A DNA stretch of 5,921 nucleotides from Deltaproteobacteria bacterium. GTDB lineage: Bacteria; Myxococcota_A; UBA796; UBA9615. Made by a program: the position numbers and the translations under genes. The stretch lies in assembly GCA_029261955.1 (NCBI GenBank), contig JAJDAI010001093.1:1-5921 (forward strand), read 5' to 3'. Positions 1 through 4,300 of the stretch are shown here, in pieces (position 1 is the first letter of the stretch; each line of letters starts with the position of its first letter). Under the pieces are notes generated by a model. The model did no database searches. It was not told the DNA's origin and saw only the letters and a list, made by a program, of their open reading frames with translations.

Positions 1-67
1 CGCTCAGGACGACCTTGTCGTCGAAGGCGCGGCTCAGTCCGCGGGCGTCGAGCAGGGATGAGGACAC
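1..67 (-). CDS. Probable N-terminus of an ABC transporter ATP-binding protein (partial, runs off the left edge)
   Basis: Reading leftward from a GTG at 67-65, the frame stays open to the window edge and gives SSSLLDARGLSRAFDDKVVL after the start. This matches the usual opening of an ABC ATPase: a first beta strand (LLDARGL), then an aromatic residue (Phe) that would serve as the A-loop stacking on adenine, then a 'vvL' strand leading toward the Walker A loop. Walker A itself would lie outside the window, so the call rests on about 20 residues. The start is uncertain: the best purine-rich stretch (GGGAGGG) is over 25 nt upstream of the GTG, and no nearer ATG is in frame. The gene would begin 46 bp after the stop of the V4R gene on the same strand, so co-transcription is likely. 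Known: such ATPases power import or export of solutes. Inferred: membership of the same operon. Confidence 0.42.
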   Translation of the reverse strand, partial: MSSSLLDARGLSRAFDDKVVLS

Positions 68-113
68 CGCGCAGCCGTTGATGGGCCGCGCGGCGCCCTC
101 CCTGCTCCCCGGC

Positions 114-632
114 TCAGAGGTCCACGTGGAAGACGCAAGCATCGTCGCCATTGGCGTTGCAGTGGGTTTCGGTGGCGATGGCGGGCTTGCCGGTGAAGCC
201 TTCGACCACGGACGCGATGAAGCCGCCCTCGAAGTGGCAGATCTTCTTGCCCATGGGCTCGGCGCCGGCGCAGGTGACGCACTCGTCGACGCGGAGCGTG
301 AGCCCGCTGTCGGTGAGGCTGCCCGGAACCAGCGAGATGACGCCGATGCCCAGGACCTTGGAGGTCTCGACCACGCCGCCCAGGAAGGCGCCCAGGTCGC
401 CGTTGGCCTTCGCCGCGATGTCCTTGCCGATGGGCGCGCCGACGGTCCGTCCCGCGCTGTAGACCAGCGTGCTGGCGTCGCCGATGGCCGCGTCGAGCCC
501 CGTCATCATCCCGTTGACACGCAGGGCGCGGAAGAGGGCGACGGGCACGGTGGCGCCGAGGTGGGGGCGCGCCGTGTCGATCGGATCCGAGGTGGAAGGC
601 ATGGGGGTGTCGGCAGTCTTGGTGTGCTGCAT
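114..632 (-). CDS. V4R-domain protein (4-vinyl reductase-like ligand-binding domain)
   Basis: A 172-residue soluble protein with no signal peptide or membrane segment. The C-terminal half (about 105-170) carries the V4R signature: an ICHFEGG block (Cys132), a glycine-rich stretch, then THCNANGDDACVFHV with Cys158 and Cys166 around the conserved Gly-Asp. An extra Cys-x2-Cys pair (Cys118, Cys121) precedes it, so five cysteines cluster where V4R proteins are thought to bind metal or ligand. The N-terminal half (about 20-100) fits the mixed alpha/beta fold V4R shares with BchJ, the sensor part of XylR/DmpR regulators and TRAPP Bet3. No DNA-binding or AAA+ domain is attached, so it is a stand-alone V4R protein. 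The ATG at 632 was chosen because a strong GAGGAG lies 5 nt upstream; the open frame further upstream is Pro/Arg-rich and noncoding in character. It sits downstream of a radical SAM gene and just upstream of a probable ABC ATPase. The family call is firm; the ligand is unknown, and 'reductase' is a historical name rather than evidence of catalysis. Confidence 0.88.
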   Translation of the reverse strand: MQHTKTADTPMPSTSDPIDTARPHLGATVPVALFRALRVNGMMTGLDAAIGDASTLVYSAGRTVGAPIGKDIAAKANGDLGAFLGGVVETSKVLGIGVISLVPGSLTDSGLTLRVDECVTCAGAEPMGKKICHFEGGFIASVVEGFTGKPAIATETHCNANGDDACVFHVDL

Positions 633-637
633 GGGGG

Positions 638-643
638 CTCCTC
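638..643 (-). promoter_or_regulatory. Ribosome binding site fixing the V4R gene start
   Basis: On the minus strand, GAGGAG lies 5 nt before the ATG at 632-630. This is the best Shine-Dalgarno match for any start in this frame and argues against the longer open frame that reaches a TTG at 722. Confidence 0.75.
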
Positions 644-676
644 GTTGGTGTCCCGGCAACCTAGACGGCGGACCTC

Positions 677-707
677 GGGGTCTGGGGGGACCCCTGGGGG
701 GCGTGGG
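677..707 (+). other. G-run cluster (G-quadruplex motif) overlapping a 6-bp hairpin
   Basis: The plus strand has four G runs (677-680, 684-689, 696-701, 705-707) separated by loops of 3, 6 and 3 nt, which satisfies the usual G3+N1-7 rule. An inverted repeat, GGGGTC (677-682) and GACCCC (689-694), lies inside it. The stretch sits in the 215-bp gap between the radical SAM stop and the V4R start, about 45-75 nt upstream of the V4R ATG. The G-rich strand is the template strand for that gene, so the transcript would be C-rich. GC-rich genomes produce such motifs by chance, so any function is inference. Confidence 0.25.
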
Positions 708-715
708 CGTGACAT

Positions 716-749
716 CCGTCAAGACGCCCCGTCGCGGCCGTCAAGGCGC
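716..749 (-). promoter_or_regulatory. 12-bp direct repeat spaced 22 bp apart upstream of the V4R gene
   Basis: CCGTCAAGACGC (716-727) and CCGTCAAGGCGC (738-749) match at 11 of 12 positions and begin 22 bp apart, close to two helical turns. Read in the direction of the V4R gene, each copy contains TTGACG, which resembles a sigma70 -35 box, but no -10 hexamer lies 16-18 bp after either copy. The nearest -10-like hexamer is TAGGTT at 663-658, about 55 bp away. The pair lies 84 bp upstream of the V4R ATG, where tandem sites for an activator or response regulator would be expected. The rest of the 633-847 gap shows no gene. Confidence 0.3.
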
Positions 750-777
750 AGGCGGATCTCCCTGTGATGCTGTGGGT

Positions 778-797
778 CCCGGCTGAAGCCCGGGCGT
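778..797 (-). terminator. Weak hairpin downstream of the radical SAM gene
   Basis: About 50 nt past the radical SAM stop, CCCGG (779-783) can pair with CCGGG (790-794 region) across a short loop, with further pairing possible through a bulge. There is no T tract on either strand. It may be a weak intrinsic terminator or an mRNA-end hairpin, but in sequence this GC-rich the evidence is slight. Confidence 0.2.
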
Positions 798-847
798 GAG
801 GATGCCGCCGCGGCGCGGCTCGTTGGGTCGGCCTGCGGCGCGGAGGC

Positions 848-2041
848 TCAGGCGGGGCCGAGGGCTCCGGGGTGGCCGCCGGGGTGGCCGCCGGTCGTCA
901 CGCCGGGGCGCAGCGCCGCGATCCGGTCCGGGTGGATCTGCCCGGGCTTCCAGGCGCACCAGGGGTCCTCGGCGAAGATGTTGCCGGTCAGCGCGAAGGC
1001 GCGGGACCGCGATCCGCCGCAGGTCGCCGCGAACTCACAGCGCCCGCAGCGGCCCTCGAGCTTGCTCGGGTCCCGCAGGGAGCGGAACAGCTCCGAGTCG
1101 CGGTACAGCGCGGCCAGGGGCTCGTTGCGGATGTTACCGGCGCTCACGGGCAGGAAGCCCGAGGGCATGACCTCGCCCACGTGGTCCACGAAGCAGAAGC
1201 CGCGGCCGGCGTTCACGGCGCTCGGCGCGTGGCCGATGCTCTGGCGCGGGCCCGTGGGGCGTTCGAGCAGCCGCTGGATGTTGGCCGAGGCGTCGCCGTC
1301 GCCCGCGTCCCCGGTGAGCTGCTTCACCGTCACGAAGCGCCGGTAGTGCGGGGCCTCGGCGACCTTCACCACGAAGTCCACGTTGTTGGCGACCTCGTAG
1401 AGCTGCTCGAACAGCCCCTCCAGCTCGCCGCCGCCCAGCTCGCCGGCGGTCTTGCCGCGGCCGACCGGGACCAGCACGAAGACCTCCCAGAAGGACACGC
1501 CCAGCTCCTTGACCAGGGCCGCCATGGGCTCCACGTCGCCGCGGTTCCAGGGCCCGAGCACGGAGTTGATCTGCAGCGGGATGCCGAGCTCGCGCACGGT
1601 GCGTGCGCCCTCCATCGTCCGCGCGAAGGAGCCGGGCACGCCGCGGAAGTCGTCGTGCACGGACGCGGTCGGGGCATCCAGCGAGAAGGCGATCTGCGCG
1701 ACGCCCGCGTCCTTCAGGGACTCGAGCCGCTCGCGGGTCAGGCGCTCGGTGGCGGCGGGGATGGTCGCCATGCGCAGGCCCTTCGAGACGCCGTGGCGGA
1801 TCAGCTCCTCGAGGTCCTCGCGCTGGAGCGGATCGCCGCCCGTCAGCACGCAGATGGGCGTGCCCATCTCGGCGACCTGGGTCAGGAGGTCCTTGCCCGC
1901 CTCGGTGTCCAGCTCGCGCGGATCCCGGCGATCGATCGCCTCCGCGCGGCAGTGCGAACAGGCGAGGGCGCAGGCCCGCGTCGCCTCCCAGATGACCAGG
2001 AAGGGCGCGACATCGAAGCTGGGAACGGTGGGTCTTCTCAT
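848..2041 (-). CDS. Radical SAM/SPASM protein, TIGR04053 (AhbD/NirJ-like) type
   Basis: A 397-residue cytoplasmic radical SAM enzyme. An APFLVIWEATRACALACSHC block carries the Cys-x3-Cys-x2-Cys triad (Cys24, Cys28, Cys31) that holds the SAM-cleaving [4Fe-4S] cluster. A TGGDP motif (67-71) is the usual 'GGE' SAM-binding loop in the GGDP form of this family. A C-terminal SPASM-like region supplies Cys283, then Cys332-x2-Cys335-x5-Cys341 followed by Gly-Gly, and Cys362 in a DPWC motif; together these should bind an auxiliary Fe-S cluster. Layout and motifs match the TIGR04053 group, related to the haem and haem d1 enzymes AhbC/AhbD/NirJ. The true substrate is not readable: porphyrin side-chain chemistry or peptide modification are both possible, and no precursor peptide is visible nearby. 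The start is uncertain. ATG 2041 gives the usual short lead before the cluster motif but has no clear Shine-Dalgarno; ATG 2092 follows AGGA by 3 nt and GTG 2086 follows it by 9 nt, adding 17 or 15 Arg-rich residues. The C-terminus ends in a repeated Gly-Gly-His-Pro tail. Confidence 0.9.
   Translation of the reverse strand: MRRPTVPSFDVAPFLVIWEATRACALACSHCRAEAIDRRDPRELDTEAGKDLLTQVAEMGTPICVLTGGDPLQREDLEELIRHGVSKGLRMATIPAATERLTRERLESLKDAGVAQIAFSLDAPTASVHDDFRGVPGSFARTMEGARTVRELGIPLQINSVLGPWNRGDVEPMAALVKELGVSFWEVFVLVPVGRGKTAGELGGGELEGLFEQLYEVANNVDFVVKVAEAPHYRRFVTVKQLTGDAGDGDASANIQRLLERPTGPRQSIGHAPSAVNAGRGFCFVDHVGEVMPSGFLPVSAGNIRNEPLAALYRDSELFRSLRDPSKLEGRCGRCEFAATCGGSRSRAFALTGNIFAEDPWCAWKPGQIHPDRIAALRPGVTTGGHPGGHPGALGPA
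867..894 (-). repeat. In-frame 12-bp tandem repeat encoding a GGHP tail
   Basis: CCGGGGTGGCCG occurs at 867-878 and again exactly at 879-890, with the first 4 bases of a third copy following. It lies at the 3' end of the radical SAM gene, and because 12 bp is four codons it encodes Gly-Gly-His-Pro twice near the C-terminus. It lies after the last SPASM cysteine, so it is probably a slippage product in a tolerant tail. Binding of metal by the two histidines is possible but unsupported. Confidence 0.7.
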
Positions 2042-2055
2042 AGTGGAACCAGACT

Positions 2056-2072
2056 GCGCCGGACGGCGGCGC
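2056..2072 (-). other. 6-bp inverted repeat in the probable radical SAM leader
   Basis: GCGCCG (2056-2061) and CGGCGC (2067-2072) form a perfect 6-bp stem with a 5-nt loop, ending 15 nt before the ATG at 2041. If that ATG is the start, the hairpin would sit in the 5' leader near the ribosome entry site. If translation begins at 2092 or 2086, it lies inside the coding region and is probably incidental. Confidence 0.25.
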
Positions 2073-2094
2073 GTGACCCTGAGCACCGTCATTC

Positions 2095-2122
2095 TTCCTG
2101 TGCGATTTGCCAACCTTTTTTT
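2095..2122 (-). promoter_or_regulatory. AT-rich patch in the divergent control region, possible radical SAM promoter
   Basis: The region between the divergent starts (2042-2226) holds no gene of its own. Within it, 2095-2122 is by far the most AT-rich stretch of the neighbourhood and includes a run of seven T on the plus strand (A on the minus strand) at 2116-2122. Reading leftward, the A tract precedes TTGGCA (2113-2108), a fair -35 match, but no convincing -10 follows at the right distance. The A tract could be an UP-like element or a bend. The location is suggestive; the exact promoter is not defined. Confidence 0.3.
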
Positions 2123-2184
2123 CGGGGCAGGGCCGGGGACCCTGCCGGAGCGGGCCCCTCCTCGGCGCCGGGCCCGACGCTCGC

Positions 2185-2190
2185 TAGACT
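2185..2190 (+). promoter_or_regulatory. Candidate -10 box (TAGACT) for the membrane protein gene
   Basis: TAGACT on the plus strand matches the -10 pattern TAnnnT and ends 36 nt before the TTG start at 2227, giving a leader of about 30 nt that contains the ribosome site. No recognisable -35 hexamer lies 16-18 bp upstream. A similarly placed TACAAC precedes the next gene, which gives each call mild support. Confidence 0.35.
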
Positions 2191-2213
2191 GAGCCGGCTG
2201 GCGGCGTGCCGGC

Positions 2214-2220
2214 GGGGGGA
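2214..2220 (+). promoter_or_regulatory. G-rich ribosome binding site selecting the TTG start at 2227
   Basis: GGGGGGA ends 6 nt before the TTG at 2227. The alternative GTG at 2206 lies upstream of this site and lacks a comparable purine tract, so the TTG is preferred. Confidence 0.5.
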
Positions 2221-2226
2221 CGCAGC

Positions 2227-2910
2227 TTGGCCGAGCAATGGACGAGCCGGGGCGCCGAGCGACAGCCGGCCAAGGCCCCGCCGCAGGTGAGCAGCCGCGC
2301 CGCGCTCTACGTGCTGCTGGGCCTCGGTGGCGTGATCGTCCTGGCCTGCGGTGGCTTCGGGCTGGCGATCTACATGCTGGTCAGCAACACGCCGGAGGTT
2401 CACCCCGAATACCGCGAAGGCCTGGTGAACGTCTTCGACGTCGCTGACTGGGCGGAGGCCGAGGAGCCGCCGAACCCCGCCTTCGAGAACTTCACCATCG
2501 GGCCGGACATCCTCGGGCTTCGCGAGTGGAGCTACGAGTACGACGAGCCCGAGGGCACGCCCATCACCTACTTCGTCAGCAGCGCGCGCACCGACGCGGC
2601 CAGCGCCTCGAGGGCTCGCTCGGAGTTCCGCAAGACGAAGACCGCCACGCTGATGGGGGTGCGCATCGGCGGGGGCGACATCGAGGTGACCGACCGCTCC
2701 GAGCTGCTCCAGTGGGGGGACGAGGCCTACCTGGGCCAGATGGAGAAGGAGGCCGGCGTCGTGGGTCAGATCGTCCTCGTCCGCCGCGACCAGGTCGTGC
2801 TGCTGGCGCTGTTCGGTGGGGTCTGGTTCGAGGACGAGGCCGCAGTGCAGGAGTGGCTCGTCCCGGTGCTGGAGCGGGCCGTCGCCTACGAGCTGCCGCT
2901 CCAGGACTGA
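2227..2910 (+). CDS. Unrecognised single-pass membrane-anchored protein
   Basis: A 227-residue protein with a short Arg/Lys-containing N-terminus (1-25), one strong hydrophobic helix (about 26-52, Leu/Gly/Val-rich, ending LAIYMLV) and a polar acidic domain (53-227). Positive charge before the helix and acidic residues after it predict an N-in, C-out anchor with the domain in the periplasm. The cysteine inside the helix is not in a lipobox context. The outer domain has an acidic, Pro-rich linker (about 76-86), then alternating strands. Its end, with GDEAYLG (164-170), IVLVRRDQVVLLALFGG (182-198) and a final helix (VQEWLVPVLERAV), resembles small alpha/beta domains of exported lipoproteins of unknown role. 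That is a resemblance only; I do not recognise the family. A TTG at 2227 is taken as the start because of the GGGGGGA before it; GTG 2206 would add 7 residues. It diverges from the radical SAM gene and lies 81 bp before the RIO kinase gene, with a hairpin between. Confidence 0.8.
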   Translation: MAEQWTSRGAERQPAKAPPQVSSRAALYVLLGLGGVIVLACGGFGLAIYMLVSNTPEVHPEYREGLVNVFDVADWAEAEEPPNPAFENFTIGPDILGLREWSYEYDEPEGTPITYFVSSARTDAASASRARSEFRKTKTATLMGVRIGGGDIEVTDRSELLQWGDEAYLGQMEKEAGVVGQIVLVRRDQVVLLALFGGVWFEDEAAVQEWLVPVLERAVAYELPLQD

Positions 2911-2925
2911 GCTTCGCCTTTGTTC

Positions 2926-2943
2926 GCCCGCGCCCGCGCGGGC
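2926..2943 (+). terminator. Strong 7-bp hairpin between the membrane protein and RIO kinase genes
   Basis: GCCCGCG (2926-2932) pairs perfectly with CGCGGGC (2937-2943) across a 4-nt loop, starting 16 nt after the TGA at 2908-2910. It could end the upstream transcript, but no T tract follows. It also ends 4 bp before the candidate -10 of the RIO kinase gene, so it overlaps where that promoter's -35/-10 spacer would be and might act as an operator instead. An overlapping 12-bp palindrome lies at 2932-2943. Confidence 0.4.
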
Positions 2944-2947
2944 CTGC

Positions 2948-2953
2948 TACAAC
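2948..2953 (+). promoter_or_regulatory. Candidate extended -10 box (TGC-TACAAC) for the RIO kinase gene
   Basis: TACAAC is a good -10 match and is preceded by TGC, the extended -10 pattern. It ends 38 nt before the ATG at 2992, leaving a leader of roughly 30 nt. The best -35-like hexamer is TTCGCC at 2923-2928 with a long 19-bp spacer. The extended -10 could compensate for that weak -35. Confidence 0.4.
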
Positions 2954-2977
2954 CGCGCGGCTGCCTCCCAGGCGGCC

Positions 2978-2983
2978 GGAGAG
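2978..2983 (+). promoter_or_regulatory. Ribosome binding site fixing the RIO kinase start
   Basis: GGAGAG lies 8 nt before the ATG at 2992. It supports this start over the longer frame that begins upstream of the candidate promoter at about 2920. Confidence 0.65.
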
Positions 2984-2991
2984 TGCACTGG

Positions 2992-4287
2992 ATGCGGGTA
3001 CCTGACCGCCTCGAACCCCTGCTGGCCCACGGAGTGATCGAAGAGGTCCTCCGGCCCTTGATGAGCGGCAAGGAGGCCGAGGTCTTCCTCGTTCTCGCCG
3101 AAGGCGAAGAGCGGGTGGCCAAGGTCTACAAGAACGCGCAGTTCCGCAGCTTCCAGCACCGCGCTGAGTACACCGAGGGCCGCGGCGTCCGGAGCAGCCG
3201 CGAGCAGCGCGCGATGAACAAGCGCTCCCGCCACGGCCGCAGCAAGACCGAGGAGGCCTGGCGCTCGGCCGAGGTGGACGCCATCCAGCTGCTGCGCGGC
3301 GCCGGCGTGCGGGTGCCGAAGCCCTACGCCTTCACCGAGGGCGTGCTCGTGATGGAGCTGATCCGGGGCGAGGACGGCGAGCCCGCGCCCCGCCTGGTGG
3401 ACACCCACTTCAGCCCCGAAGAGGCGGTCGAGGTCTTCCACATCCTGCTGCGCGAGGTCATCAAGATGCTCTGCGCCGGGATCATCCACGCCGACCTGAG
3501 CGACTTCAACGTGCTCATGTCCGCCGACGGCCCCGTGATCATCGACCTGCCGCAGGCCATCGACCCCGCCCGAAACCAGGGTGCGCGCAAGATGCTCGTG
3601 CGCGACGTGAAGAACCTGACCAGCTTCCTCGGCCGCTCCGCCCCGGAGCTCCTCCAGACCCAGTACGGCCCCGAGATGTGGGACCTCTACGAGCGCAGCG
3701 AGCTCTACCCGGACACCGAGCTGACCGGCAAGTACGAGGGCAAGGCGGGCAAGGCGGACGTGTCGTCCCTGCTCGAGGACATCATGGCGGTGGCGGAGGA
3801 GGCCCGGGAGCGCCGCGAGGCCCTCGGTCTGCCGCCGCCGCGCCGCGCCCGCCGGCCCGTCATCTTCGAGGACGTGCCCGAGCCGCCGAAGCCCGCGAAG
3901 CCCGCGAAGGGCCGGGGGCCGAAGCCCGGCGGTCGCGGGGGACGTCCCGGTGCACCGCAGGGCGGCCCGAAGCAGGGCGGCCCGAGGCCGGGCGGTCCGA
4001 ATTCCGCCGGTCCCGATCAGCCGAAGCCCGACCAGCAGGCCGCGCCGGGCGATCCGCCCAAGAAGCGCCGTCGTCGCCGCAGGAAGCGCTCCGGCGGGGA
4101 AGGCGAGCACGCGCACCCGACGCAGCCGCCGACGCAGCCGCCGCGCCCCGCCCAGGCCGCGGCGAAGGCGCCTCCGGGCTCCGATGGGGCACCGAAGCGT
4201 CGTCGAAGGCGTCGTCGCGGACCGCGCGGAGGCCCCGGCAGCGGGACCGGCTCGTCCGGCGGCGGCGGTGGGGGCGGCTCGACCTGA
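2992..4287 (+). CDS. RIO1-like atypical serine/threonine kinase with a long basic C-terminal tail
   Basis: A 431-residue protein. Residues about 1-265 are a complete RIO kinase domain. SGKEAEVF (25-32) is the RIO nucleotide-binding loop that replaces the Gly-rich loop. Lys44 in VAKVYK is the ATP-anchoring lysine. The RIO-specific insert follows, with a Arg/Lys-rich segment around SRHGRSKTEE (79-88). VLVMELI (118-124) is the hinge. HADLSDFN gives catalytic Asp168 and Asn173, and IIDLPQAID gives metal-binding Asp185. All key residues are present, so it should bind ATP and act as a kinase or ATPase. Residues about 280-431 form a disordered tail: KPAKPAK, GGP-type pentapeptide repeats, two poly-Arg blocks (about 357-366 and 402-409) and a Gly-rich end. 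Such basic tails are typical of RNA- or ribosome-binding proteins. In eukaryotes and archaea RIO1 acts in small-subunit maturation; the bacterial role is poorly defined, so ribosome association is inference. ATG 2992 was chosen for its GGAGAG site and because the RIO domain begins soon after. It faces the FG-GAP gene, 9 bp between stops. Confidence 0.92.
   Translation: MRVPDRLEPLLAHGVIEEVLRPLMSGKEAEVFLVLAEGEERVAKVYKNAQFRSFQHRAEYTEGRGVRSSREQRAMNKRSRHGRSKTEEAWRSAEVDAIQLLRGAGVRVPKPYAFTEGVLVMELIRGEDGEPAPRLVDTHFSPEEAVEVFHILLREVIKMLCAGIIHADLSDFNVLMSADGPVIIDLPQAIDPARNQGARKMLVRDVKNLTSFLGRSAPELLQTQYGPEMWDLYERSELYPDTELTGKYEGKAGKADVSSLLEDIMAVAEEARERREALGLPPPRRARRPVIFEDVPEPPKPAKPAKGRGPKPGGRGGRPGAPQGGPKQGGPRPGGPNSAGPDQPKPDQQAAPGDPPKKRRRRRRKRSGGEGEHAHPTQPPTQPPRPAQAAAKAPPGSDGAPKRRRRRRRGPRGGPGSGTGSSGGGGGGGST
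3961..4020 (+). repeat. 15-bp tandem repeat in the RIO kinase tail
   Basis: Four 15-bp units (3961, 3976, 3991, 4006) encode GGPKQ, GGPRP, GGPNS and the diverged AGPDQ. The first three share the GGCGG-C/T-CCG core. A smaller KPA repeat (AAGCCCGCG units near 3891-3911) precedes them. The units are in frame and lie in the disordered tail, consistent with expansion by slippage. Their length probably varies between relatives. Confidence 0.7.
4120..4143 (+). repeat. Two exact 12-bp repeats (TQPP) between the poly-Arg blocks
   Basis: ACGCAGCCGCCG is present twice in tandem, encoding Thr-Gln-Pro-Pro twice. It sits in the spacer between the two arginine-rich blocks of the RIO kinase tail, and probably acts as a flexible linker. 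Confidence 0.6.
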
Positions 4288-4300
4288 GCCCCGGGCTCAG
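4284..4300. terminator. Inverted repeat containing both convergent stop codons (possible bidirectional terminator)
   Basis: CTGAGCC (4284-4290) and GGCTCAG (4294-4300) are perfect reverse complements with a 3-nt loop. The rightward TGA (4285-4287) lies in the left arm and the leftward TGA (read from TCA at 4297-4299) in the right arm, placed symmetrically. With no T tract on either side it is not a classical intrinsic terminator, but its position between converging genes suits a transcript-end hairpin for both. Confidence 0.45.

Noticed and set aside
633..722. Longer N-terminus for the V4R protein from a TTG at 722
   Set aside because: The added 30 residues are Pro/Arg/Gly low complexity, include the G-run region, and bypass the strong GAGGAG site before the ATG at 632.
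717..744. The TTGACG boxes as two ordinary -35 promoters on the minus strand
   Set aside because: No TAnnnT-like -10 occurs 15-19 bp after either copy, so they are better described as a direct repeat with possible regulator binding.
15..767. Plus-strand open frame opposite the V4R gene
   Set aside because: It is antisense to a recognisable domain, and its composition is that of a high-GC shadow.
804..816. Short CG-only palindrome after the radical SAM stop as a terminator
   Set aside because: CGCCGCGGCG has no loop of workable size and no T tract, and such palindromes are common by chance at this GC content.
2116..2122. T run as the tail of an intrinsic terminator
   Set aside because: It lies between divergent start codons with no gene ending toward it and no stem directly upstream.
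872..2290. Long open frame on the plus strand opposite the radical SAM gene
   Set aside because: It is antisense to a gene with clear cluster motifs. Its Ala/Gly/Arg/His-rich translation shows no domain, as expected for a shadow frame in GC-rich DNA.
2920..2991. Longer N-terminus for the RIO kinase
   Set aside because: It would include the hairpin and the -10-like box, has no ribosome site, and adds Arg/Gly-rich residues not expected before a RIO domain.
2947..4116. Long open frame on the minus strand opposite the RIO kinase
   Set aside because: It lies under an intact RIO domain, and its low-complexity Ala/Leu/Gly translation has no recognisable motif.
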